This document shows positions 52,699 to 59,571 of a DNA stretch of 64,000 bases, piece by piece. The DNA is from Lachnospiraceae bacterium. GTDB lineage: Bacteria; Bacillota; Clostridia; Lachnospirales; Lachnospiraceae. The stretch is from contig SVEY01000014.1 in assembly GCA_015057165.1 (NCBI GenBank), forward strand, positions 1 through 64,000, written 5' to 3'. The notes beneath the pieces were generated by a model. The model had not been told where the DNA came from and did no database searches. It saw nothing but the letters and a program-made list of their open reading frames with translations. Made by a program: the position numbers and the translations under genes. How positions within the stretch are numbered: the first letter of the stretch is position 1; each line of letters opens with the position of its first letter.

Positions 52699-53424
52699 CT
52701 ATTTCTTACGAATCCAGCTTGCAACAATAGCAATTATTTCTCTTGTAAAATAAGTAGGATACATGTATTTTGTAGTGCTTGCATTTATCGCCTTAGCCTT
52801 AAGCCCACATCGAGATGCATAGAGAGAAGCCCTGTATTGATGATATTCACTTGTGGCAATTGCTACTGATTTAGATAATCCCTTCTCATCAATGATTCTT
52901 TTCGAATTTTGAATATTCTCACTTGTGTTCTTAGACTTATTCTCTACAATAATCTTACTTTTTGGAACACCATATTTTGCAAGCTCAATAGCTATGTATT
53001 CTGCCTCAGAATCATAGAATTCTGTTGTATTTCCTCCACTGGCAATGCATACACTATCCGGATGCTTATCAAGATATCTTGCTGCTGCTTTAATACGTTG
53101 ATTAAGTGCTTCGCAAATTGATGATTTACAACTGCATCCTAGTACTATCACAACATCTTCATTTCCAGCTATATTATTCTTGGCATTGACCATTTTCATG
53201 TTAATCACAATAACAAGAATTAGTATGAGAAGTACAATTACACACAGAACTATCTTGAAATTCATTGAAAACAGCCATGAAAATGTTCCAAATAATAACA
53301 CCAGAACACTTACTATCATTCCTACTGCATTTCCATAATTGATTATTCCCTTCTTACCAAGTGGCAGATAGAAAAGAATAATTCCTGTTATACCAATTAC
53401 CATAAGTAGTATTCTTAATATCAT
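52699..53424 (-). CDS. YdcF-family (DUF218) membrane protein
   Basis: A 241-residue protein with three N-terminal membrane helices (about 1-75) and a C-terminal DUF218 domain: VVIVLGCSCKS, ARYLDKHPDSVCIASGG, EAEYIAIELAKYGVP, ENIQNSKRI and VAIATSEYHQYRASLYA. The family (SanA/YdcF/ElyC) is linked to envelope polymer metabolism. ATG at 53424 follows AGGAGACGC. It heads the ydcF-mntP-antiporter unit. Confidence 0.85.
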   Translation of the reverse strand: MILRILLMVIGITGIILFYLPLGKKGIINYGNAVGMIVSVLVLLFGTFSWLFSMNFKIVLCVIVLLILILVIVINMKMVNAKNNIAGNEDVVIVLGCSCKSSICEALNQRIKAAARYLDKHPDSVCIASGGNTTEFYDSEAEYIAIELAKYGVPKSKIIVENKSKNTSENIQNSKRIIDEKGLSKSVAIATSEYHQYRASLYASRCGLKAKAINASTTKYMYPTYFTREIIAIVASWIRKK

Positions 53425-53460
53425 TGCGTCTCCTTATTAATACACTAATAAGCTAATTTA

Positions 53461-53487
53461 CCCCTTCTATATATTATATAGAAGGGG
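53461..53487 (-). terminator. Perfect hairpin downstream of the PAP2 gene
   Basis: CCCCTTCTATATA and its exact complement form a 13-bp palindrome (53461-53473 with 53475-53487). The minus-strand tail is only weakly U-rich (GGGGUAAAUUAG), so it is either a poor terminator or an mRNA-stabilising 3' hairpin. Confidence 0.6.
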
Positions 53488-53503
53488 TGAAGTAAAGTCT
53501 AAT

Positions 53504-54199
53504 CTATTCTTGAGTATTTTTAGCAGCTTTTTTCTCTTTAAACTCAGTAATCTTTTTGTCAATGAATTTCCATAATGGCTTTGCAATAGCCCAACCTGCA
53601 ACACCACAGATAACACCTACAACTAATCCAGCAATAACATCTGTTGGCCAGTGTACGCATACATATAGTCTTGAAATACCAATTATTGTTGCAAGAACTA
53701 ATGCTCCAACGCCCCACCATTTATATTTACCCTTAAGTGTTGCGAAAACAGCCACTGCAGAAGCAAAACTTGCTGCTGTATGACCTGAAGGGAATGAGAA
53801 ATCATTAGGGAAACTAACAAGCATTTTCATATTTCTTATCCAGTCAGGACCACCTTCAAAGAACATAAGCCAACCAGGTCTACACCTGATAAATATTGGC
53901 TTAATAATTCCGTTACACAGAATTATATCAAGAAGCAATGCTATAAATGAAGCCAGCCCGATATGTCTTGTCTTAGGAATGATTAAAAGGACTACTGTAA
54001 GTATAATCCAGAATATTCCTGCATCTCCTAATTTTGTTACAAGTGGCATAAATACATCAAGAAATGAATTATGAATATCATAGAACCACTTCAGTAATGA
54101 TAATTCCCAATCCCAGTAGAAAATATTGGATTTCTCTACTAAGGAAACTAACTTTTCTGATGCGCCAAAAGCCATCAATGCCGCATAATCAATTGTCAT
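53504..54199 (-). CDS. PAP2-family membrane phosphatase
   Basis: A 231-residue membrane protein with the three-part phosphatase signature: KPIFIRCRPG (KxxxxxxRP), PSGHTAASFAS (PSGH) and SRLYVCVHWPTDVIAG (SRxxxxxHxxxD). These are all catalytic residues. About six helices surround an external active site. It probably dephosphorylates undecaprenyl pyrophosphate or phosphatidate-type lipids. ATG at 54199 follows AGGAGGAG. It is downstream of tyrS. Confidence 0.9.
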   Translation of the reverse strand: MTIDYAALMAFGASEKLVSLVEKSNIFYWDWELSLLKWFYDIHNSFLDVFMPLVTKLGDAGIFWIILTVVLLIIPKTRHIGLASFIALLLDIILCNGIIKPIFIRCRPGWLMFFEGGPDWIRNMKMLVSFPNDFSFPSGHTAASFASAVAVFATLKGKYKWWGVGALVLATIIGISRLYVCVHWPTDVIAGLVVGVICGVAGWAIAKPLWKFIDKKITEFKEKKAAKNTQE

Positions 54200-54225
54200 T
54201 TTTCTCCTCCTTTTGCCATTTTTTA

Positions 54226-55449
54226 TTAAGAATATATAACTTTACAGAATTTCTTCTTACCCTTCTTAATAATGAACTCTTCACCAAATGCTTCAGGACC
54301 ATAATTTGTATGAATATCTGTTATTTTATCTCCATTAACAGATACACCGCCCTGCTGTACATTTCTTCGTGCTTCAGAACGTGATGGAGCAAGCTCTGCA
54401 GCTACAAGAATTCCAAGAATATCTATTTTACCATCTCTGAAATCTTCTTCTTTTAATTCCACACTTGGCATGTTCTCACTAGAACCATTTCCAGAAAATA
54501 GCGCTTTCGATGCATCTCTTGCCTTATTAGCCTCTTCTTCTCCATGAACAAGCTTAGTTAACTCGTATGCAAGAATGTCTTTTGCTTCATTAAGCTGACT
54601 TCCCTCCCAGCTTTCCATCTTGCTGATTTCATCTAATGGTATGAAAGTAAGCATTTTGATACATTTAATAACATCTGCATCATCCACATTTCTCCAATAT
54701 TGATAGAATGTGTAAGGTGGTGTCTTGTCAGGATCTAGCCAAACGGCTCCAGACTGAGTCTTACCCATCTTCTTTCCTTCTGAATTCAGTAAGAGATTTA
54801 TTGTCATAGCATTAGCTTCTTTACCACGCTTTCTACGAATAAGCTCCATTCCACCAATCATATTAGACCACTGATCATCTCCACCAAACTGTAGTACACA
54901 GCCGTATTTATCAAAAAGCTTAAGGAAATCATAGCTTTGCATAATCATATAATTAAATTCTAAGAAACTCAAACCTTTCTCGAGACGCTGCTTATAGCAT
55001 TCTGCTGCAAGCATCCTGTTAACCGAGAAATGTGAACCTACTTCACGAAGAACTTCCACATAGTTAAGATCAAGCAACCAGTCTGCGTTGTTAACAAGAA
55101 GGGCTTTATCATCACTAAAATCGATGAATCTTGCCATTTGCTTCTTAAAACACTCAACATTTGCATCTATGGTCTCTTTTGTCATCATCTGTCTCATATC
55201 TGTTCTACCAGATGGGTCACCAATCATAGCAGTTCCACCGCCAATTAAGGCAATAGGTCTGTTTCCTGCCATTTGTAGTCTCTTCATAAGACATAAAGCC
55301 ATAAAGTGGCCTACATGAAGACTATCTGCAGTTGGATCGAAACCTATGTAAAATGTAGCTTCTCCTTTATTTATCTTATTTTTAATCTCTTCCTCATTAG
55401 TAACTTGAGCAATTAATCCTCTCTTAATAAGCTCATCATATAATTCCAT
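54226..55449 (-). CDS. tyrS: Tyrosyl-tRNA synthetase
   Basis: TyrS charges tRNA-Tyr. The 407 residues include [19 protein letters not shown] (HIGH variant HVGH), [20 protein letters not shown] and [12 protein letters not shown] (KMSKS variant). A C-terminal S4 domain begins near [20 protein letters not shown]. All fit the TyrRS1 class. GGAAGAGAC precedes ATG. The upstream gap of about 85 bases before the tRNA-Cys terminator is too short for a T-box. Confidence 0.97.
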   Translation of the reverse strand: MELYDELIKRGLIAQVTNEEEIKNKINKGEATFYIGFDPTADSLHVGHFMALCLMKRLQMAGNRPIALIGGGTAMIGDPSGRTDMRQMMTKETIDANVECFKKQMARFIDFSDDKALLVNNADWLLDLNYVEVLREVGSHFSVNRMLAAECYKQRLEKGLSFLEFNYMIMQSYDFLKLFDKYGCVLQFGGDDQWSNMIGGMELIRRKRGKEANAMTINLLLNSEGKKMGKTQSGAVWLDPDKTPPYTFYQYWRNVDDADVIKCIKMLTFIPLDEISKMESWEGSQLNEAKDILAYELTKLVHGEEEANKARDASKALFSGNGSSENMPSVELKEEDFRDGKIDILGILVAAELAPSRSEARRNVQQGGVSVNGDKITDIHTNYGPEAFGEEFIIKKGKKKFCKVIYS

Positions 55450-55529
55450 TATGTCTCTTCCTTTCGACGCTATTAATATAGCTTAACATACCAACTTATT
55501 ATACCTAAATGTGTATAAATCGTCAATAA

Positions 55530-55560
55530 AATAGAAAAGCGAATCCCTTAGGATTCGCTT
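55530..55560 (-). terminator. Terminator of tRNA-Cys
   Basis: AAGCGAATCC (55537-55546) pairs perfectly with GGATTCGCTT (55551-55560). The minus-strand RNA continues UUCUAUUUUAUU. It begins three bases after the tRNA 3' end. Confidence 0.85.
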
Positions 55561-55563
55561 AAG

Positions 55564-55634
55564 AGGCGCCAACCAGATTCGAACTGGTGATAGAGGTGTT
55601 GCAGACCTTTGCCTTACCACTTGGCCATGGCGCC
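55564..55634 (-). tRNA. tRNA-Cys (GCA)
   Basis: The minus strand folds as a 71-base cloverleaf: acceptor GGCGCCA with TGGCGCC, anticodon loop CTGCAAC giving GCA, T-arm CCAGTTCGAATCTGG and discriminator U73. CCA is not encoded. It stands alone between its structured leader and a terminator, upstream of tyrS. Confidence 0.96.
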
Positions 55635-55767
55635 ATATGTCATAAGGTGACATTCGCTTGCGAATGGCGGATTCCTTGTGACCAGGCGACATTTTGCAAA
55701 GCAAAATGTTGTTGCCATATATTAATTAGCATTTTTAACACTACTGCACGTCGAGCTTTTTCGTGCA
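55635..55767 (-). ncRNA. Structured leader of tRNA-Cys
   Basis: About 130 bases separate the promoter from the tRNA. Three hairpins can form: one near the start (GCACG with CGTGC), an ACATTTTGC/GCAAAATGT hairpin (55689-55709), and a 9-pair stem (55639-55647 with 55674-55682) ending four bases before the tRNA. The last two and the linker GCCTG are shared with the leader of tRNA-Ser, with compensating changes in the stem. Confidence 0.65.
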
Positions 55768-55773
55768 AAGCAT

Positions 55774-55802
55774 AGTATAGCAAAGTGCGCAGTTTACGTC
55801 AA
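55774..55802 (-). promoter_or_regulatory. Promoter of the tRNA-Cys transcript
   Basis: TTGACG (55797-55802) and TATACT (55774-55779) on the minus strand are 17 bases apart. The start would be near 55767, so a long leader precedes the tRNA. Confidence 0.8.
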
Positions 55803-55829
55803 GTTTTTATTTTTTTTACTTACAATCGG

Positions 55830-56357
55830 TTACAAATCATAGAGATTTCCACCCTTGTCATCATATACAACAATAGCAGGAAAGTCTCTGACTTTAATCT
55901 TTCTAATAGCTTCTGCACCTAAATCTTCATAAGCTATTACTTCTGATTCAACTATACATTTAGAAAGCAAAGCGCCTGCTCCACCTACTGAAGCAAGATA
56001 AACGGCATGATTTCTTAAAATAGCATCTCTTACTTCCTTAGAACGCTTTCCTTTTCCAATCATACATTTCTGCCCCTTATCAAGAAATGTAGGGGCATAT
56101 TTATCCATTCTTGACGCTGTTGTCGGTCCTGCTGAGCCTATCACTTGGCCTTCTCGCGCTGGTGAGGGCCCCATATAATAGATACATGAATCTTTCAAAT
56201 CAATGGGAAGAGGCTCACCCTTCTCAATTAGCTCATATATTCTCTTATGTGCAGCATCTCTAGCCACGTACATCTCGCCTGAAAGGTATAAATAGTCTCC
56301 TGCTTGAAGTGATGATGCTATCTCTGAAGTTATTGGTAATTCAATATATTTCTCCAT
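55830..56357 (-). CDS. Fumarate hydratase class I, beta subunit
   Basis: The 175-residue swivel-domain subunit of oxygen-sensitive [4Fe-4S] fumarase or L-tartrate dehydratase. Motifs include GDYLYLSGEMYVARDAAHKR, IYYMGPSPAR, GPTTASRMD and GKGKRSKEV. It matches the C-terminal part of FumA. ATG at 56357 follows AAGGA. The alpha-subunit gene is 132 bases upstream; the gap contains an inverted-repeat copy and an AT-rich palindrome. It may interconvert fumarate and malate; tartrate cannot be excluded. Confidence 0.92.
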   Translation of the reverse strand: MEKYIELPITSEIASSLQAGDYLYLSGEMYVARDAAHKRIYELIEKGEPLPIDLKDSCIYYMGPSPAREGQVIGSAGPTTASRMDKYAPTFLDKGQKCMIGKGKRSKEVRDAILRNHAVYLASVGGAGALLSKCIVESEVIAYEDLGAEAIRKIKVRDFPAIVVYDDKGGNLYDL

Positions 56358-56420
56358 AATTAAATCCTTATTATATATTTTATTAGTTTCCCGTCATCAT
56401 GTCTATATGAAGCAGATATA

Positions 56421-56444
56421 AATTACTTACATATACTCAGCGAA
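56421..56444. repeat. 24-bp repeat, inverted copy of 57421-57444
   Basis: AATTACTTACATATACTCAG plus CGAA is the exact reverse complement of 57421-57444, inside palindrome A. The two copies flank the fumarase alpha gene in opposite orientation. Confidence 0.9.
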
Positions 56445-56489
56445 AAGTAAATGAATATAGTAATTATAATATACTATAATATTATAATA

Positions 56490-57332
56490 CTATATTATAG
56501 TTGTCACATGGCGATTAACATGACAACACATATTTACGGCAACAGGTAAACCTGCAATATGAGTTGCATAGGTATTTATATTTACAGCAAGAGCTGTTAT
56601 CTTACCTCCGAGACCACCTGGACCAATACCAAGAGAATTAATCTTTTCTAGCATTTCTTCTTCTAGGTCAGCAACCCATGGAATTGATGGTTTATCATTT
56701 AAGTTGCGGGTAAGAGCTTTCTTAGCCATAATTGCAGACTTTTCAAATGTTCCCCCTATTCCGACTCCCACAACAAGTGGAGGGCACGCATTAGGACCTG
56801 CATCCTTAACAGATGTTAATATTGCATTCTTCACACCTTCAATTCCATCCGCAGGTTTAAGCATGAATACTCGTGACATATTCTCACTTCCAAATCCTTT
56901 AGGAGCAACAGTAATCTTAACCTTGTCCCCAGGAACAATATCATAATGTATAACAGCTGGAGTATTATCTTTCGTGTTTTCTCGCTTAATTGGGTCACTT
57001 ACAACAGATTTTCTAAGATATCCTTCTGTATACCCTTTACGAACACCCTCGTTTATGGCATCTGTAATATTTGCCCCTTGTAGTGATACTTCTTGGCCAA
57101 TCTCTACAAATATCACGGCCATTCCTGTATCTTGACAGATTGGAATCTTATCTTCTCCTGCTATTTGTAGATTTTCTTCTAATTGAGAGAATATTTTCTT
57201 TCCAAGTTCTGATTCTTCCTTATTCTTTGCATCGAAAAAGGCATTTTTCATATCCTCTGAAAGGTAATAATTAGCATCTATGCACATCTTAGAAACTATC
57301 TGTGTAACCACGCTGGTATTGATAATTCTCAT
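56490..57332 (-). CDS. Fumarate hydratase class I, alpha subunit
   Basis: The 280-residue Fe-S catalytic subunit. Likely cluster-ligand cysteines are visible in KIPICQDTGMAVIF, NACPPLVVGVGIGG and VNMCCHVNRH. GSENMSRVFMLKPADG and PGGLGGKITAL are also typical of fumarase alpha. GGAG precedes ATG at 57332. With the beta subunit it forms the two-subunit enzyme usual in anaerobes. It is flanked by the 24-bp inverted repeats described separately. Confidence 0.93.
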   Translation of the reverse strand: MRIINTSVVTQIVSKMCIDANYYLSEDMKNAFFDAKNKEESELGKKIFSQLEENLQIAGEDKIPICQDTGMAVIFVEIGQEVSLQGANITDAINEGVRKGYTEGYLRKSVVSDPIKRENTKDNTPAVIHYDIVPGDKVKITVAPKGFGSENMSRVFMLKPADGIEGVKNAILTSVKDAGPNACPPLVVGVGIGGTFEKSAIMAKKALTRNLNDKPSIPWVADLEEEMLEKINSLGIGPGGLGGKITALAVNINTYATHIAGLPVAVNMCCHVNRHVTTII

Positions 57333-57383
57333 GTTATTAACTCCTGATATAATTATTAGATATTTTATATAGTTCTTATATTA

Positions 57384-57612
57384 ACTACTTATATATGAAA
57401 TGTCCTCGGCTCAGGTATTCTTCGCTGAGTATATGTAAGTAATTGATTGTAGTATAAGATAAAGATTGGGCAGGAACCGGCGCAAATCGTTCCATCCAGT
57501 CAGGTTGCGCCTACTCGTGCCATCCATGGCACGAGTTTCCTGCTAATATCAATTACTAACATATACTAACGCTCGACTAGAATCGCACGAGGACTTTTCA
57601 TATATAAGTAGT
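57384..57612. repeat. Structured palindrome A (229 bp)
   Basis: The outer arms are 57384-57408 with 57588-57612 (25 bases, one mismatch); the inner arms are 57428-57447 with 57548-57567 (20 bases, one mismatch). At the top, 57470-57476 pairs with 57537-57543 and opens into two hairpins: GGCGCAA/TTGCGCC (57479-57511) and CTCGTGCCAT/ATGGCACGAG (57514-57535). There is no reading frame. It is a long stem capped by a three-way junction. Confidence 0.8.
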
Positions 57613-57622
57613 ATGCTATAGT

Positions 57623-57852
57623 GCATAATTACACTTAGCAATCTTTGTATACATTATTTCGAGTTATAGAATATATTAGTAATTAGTTCAATAAGGAAAA
57701 TTCCCAACAAGGATGTTGGGAATAGGTGCGAGCCGTCCGGACGACGGGTCGAGCACCGGTTTCCGTCATATGTCTTATTAATATTTTATACTAATTACTT
57801 ATATATTCTTAACGAAGAAATAGTATAGAAAGATTGTTAAGTGTAATTATGC
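57623..57852. repeat. Structured palindrome B (230 bp)
   Basis: The outer arms are 57623-57651 with 57824-57852 and the inner arms 57669-57685 with 57791-57808. The GGAAA/TTTCC neck (57695-57699, 57760-57764) opens into two hairpins, ATTCCCAACA/TGTTGGGAAT (57700-57723) and GGTGC...GCACC (57725-57757). It has the same size and architecture as palindrome A, ten bases away, but largely different sequence. The 57333-57911 gap contains nothing else that I can see except the tRNA-Ser terminator. Confidence 0.8.
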
Positions 57853-57873
57853 TTATGCAATATACTTCATATA

Positions 57874-57902
57874 ACAAAAGCCCAAGTATAAAACTCGGGC
57901 TT
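57874..57902 (-). terminator. Terminator of tRNA-Ser
   Basis: AAGCCCAAG (57878-57886) pairs with CTCGGGCTT (57894-57902), followed on the minus strand by UUGUUAU. It lies ten bases past the tRNA 3' end. Confidence 0.8.
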
Positions 57903-57911
57903 AAATATCAA

Positions 57912-57999
57912 CGCAGAAGGAGGGATTTGAACCCTCGCACCGGTCACCCGGCCTATACCCTTAGCAGGGGCACCTCTTCAGCCACTTGAGTACTTCTGC
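57912..57999 (-). tRNA. tRNA-Ser (GCU)
   Basis: An 88-base minus-strand tRNA with acceptor GCAGAAG/CTTCTGC, a long variable arm (TATAGGCCGGGTGACCGGT), anticodon loop CTGCTAA giving GCU, T-arm GAGGGTTCAAATCCCTC and discriminator G73. CCA is not encoded. The long variable arm and G73 fit serine. Confidence 0.96.
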
Positions 58000-58223
58000 A
58001 CATGTCGTAAGAGGGGACCCACAAAGTGGGGAGATTTCTTACGACCAGGCGACATTTTGCGAAGCAAAATGTTGTTCTTACCTTTAGCTATGAGTCTCCA
58101 TAATAGGTGAGCCTCATTTTGACATTTTGCGAAGCAAAATGTTGTTCTTACCTTTAGCTATGAGCCTCCACAATAGGCGAGACTCCTTACATAGTGCGTT
58201 GCTGAATCGCACTACACTCAACG
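58000..58223 (-). ncRNA. Structured leader of tRNA-Ser with a 70-bp tandem repeat
   Basis: About 220 bases lie between promoter and tRNA. A start-proximal hairpin (GTGCG with CGCAC) is followed by two copies of a 70-base unit (58051-58120, 58121-58190), each with the ACATTTTGC/GCAAAATGT hairpin. Last comes an 8-pair stem (58004-58011 with 58038-58045) ending four bases before the tRNA. The tRNA-proximal part is shared with the tRNA-Cys leader. No reading frame is present. Confidence 0.65.
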
Positions 58224-58229
58224 TTTTTC

Positions 58230-58258
58230 ATTTTATAGGATTAGTCCAACTGTGTCAA
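58230..58258 (-). promoter_or_regulatory. Promoter of the tRNA-Ser transcript
   Basis: TTGACA (58253-58258) and TAAAAT (58230-58235) on the minus strand are 17 bases apart, giving a start near 58223. Confidence 0.75.
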
Positions 58259-58276
58259 GAATTTTAGATAAAATTA

Positions 58277-59488
58277 TTACTTAATATCTATAACTACAAT
58301 TTCTGATTTTGTTCCTGTCTTAAACCTAATTGCCCAAGAAGAAATTCCTGAAGTTACTATAAAATCAGTATTATCAATCTTCCTATGTCCATATGTGTAA
58401 TCATTTGCGCCTATTATTTCGCCAATGTTATTAATTGGAAGGAATTGTCCGCCATGGGTATGACCTGAAAGTACAAGGTCAACATTAGCTGCAGCTTCCG
58501 CATCATAATCATTAGGCTGATGATCCATTACAATTGAATATTCACTTGCAAATGTATTAGGATCTATGCTGTTTACCAGTTGTTGCATAGGAATTCTGTC
58601 TGTCTTTGTCTTGTCAGCACGACCTATAAGTAAATATTGATTGTCAAGGTTAACTATCTCGTCTTCAAGAACTCTTACGTTATTCTCCTCAAGAATCTGT
58701 TCCAGCTTTGCTACATCATATCCTCTATCATTACCTGTAAGTCCTTTGTCATGATTACCGTAACTATAGAACACGCCATATTTACAATTAATTGTGGATA
58801 AAGCCTTAGTACATACTTCCAGCTCGTCAAGGTAAGAATCATCATCCACATAATCTCCTGTGATTAATACCATATCAGGATTAAGTGACTTAATCTTCTC
58901 AACTTCTGCAGGAAATGTGTCTTTTCTCATGCTGACTCCCAGGTGCGAATCAGCTATCTGAACTATTCTCACAGGCTCTATATTCTTGCTTGTGTCAATT
59001 TCATAATTGGTAATATACACATTTGACCCAAGAATATAGCCAACTATCATATATACTACTGTTATTCCCACCGCGCATATGCCGGCAAGATATACCTTAA
59101 GGTGGGCAAGGTCAATATTAAATGCTCTGAAAATTACAACTATTAACTCACATATCAGCCAGAAAACAGCAAGATGAAGTAACATTACGAAAGCTTCCAC
59201 AAAGCTAAATGCCAATACAAGTATCGCCATAACAACTATGAATATTAATACAGCAATTAATCTTCTCAGCCATGATTTCTTAGGTACATTTTTCTTATCT
59301 ACCTTAACTCCTTTTGATGGCATTGCTAAATCTATCGCTTTTGCTCTGTCTCTCTCCCTGTTTTGGAAAATAGTCTTGTCTTCTATATAATCAATGAATC
59401 GAAATCTCATAATTCTGTTGATTACATACAATACTGCTGCAATGATACCAATAGATGCAACTATTAGTATTATTATCCACATAGTCAT
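58277..59488 (-). CDS. Membrane-bound metallophosphoesterase
   Basis: A 403-residue protein with about five membrane segments in the first 165 residues and a C-terminal calcineurin-like domain. The di-metal motifs are intact: IADSHLGVS, ITGDYVDD, SYGNHDKG and SGHTHGGQF. It belongs to the YkoQ/YaeI-like group of lipid-active or membrane phosphoesterases; the substrate is unknown. GGAGAC precedes ATG at 59488. It lies downstream of gyrA. Confidence 0.9.
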   Translation of the reverse strand: MTMWIIILIVASIGIIAAVLYVINRIMRFRFIDYIEDKTIFQNRERDRAKAIDLAMPSKGVKVDKKNVPKKSWLRRLIAVLIFIVVMAILVLAFSFVEAFVMLLHLAVFWLICELIVVIFRAFNIDLAHLKVYLAGICAVGITVVYMIVGYILGSNVYITNYEIDTSKNIEPVRIVQIADSHLGVSMRKDTFPAEVEKIKSLNPDMVLITGDYVDDDSYLDELEVCTKALSTINCKYGVFYSYGNHDKGLTGNDRGYDVAKLEQILEENNVRVLEDEIVNLDNQYLLIGRADKTKTDRIPMQQLVNSIDPNTFASEYSIVMDHQPNDYDAEAAANVDLVLSGHTHGGQFLPINNIGEIIGANDYTYGHRKIDNTDFIVTSGISSWAIRFKTGTKSEIVVIDIK

Positions 59489-59571
59489 AATCCAGTCTCC
59501 TTTTTATGTAATTCTCATTGCCCTTACTATTCCTCCCCTTTATTAATACTTATTCTCTTATATTTGTATTA

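Noticed and set aside
55450-55536. T-box leader of tyrS
   Set aside because: Only about 85 bases lie between the tRNA-Cys terminator and tyrS, and there is no T-box sequence.
55483-55704. Open frames across tRNA-Cys
   Set aside because: They run through a complete tRNA, its terminator and its leader hairpins.
57333-57911. Protein-coding gene or CRISPR array in the gap before the fumarase alpha gene
   Set aside because: No reading frame of useful length and no evenly spaced direct repeats; the sequence is explained by two large palindromes.
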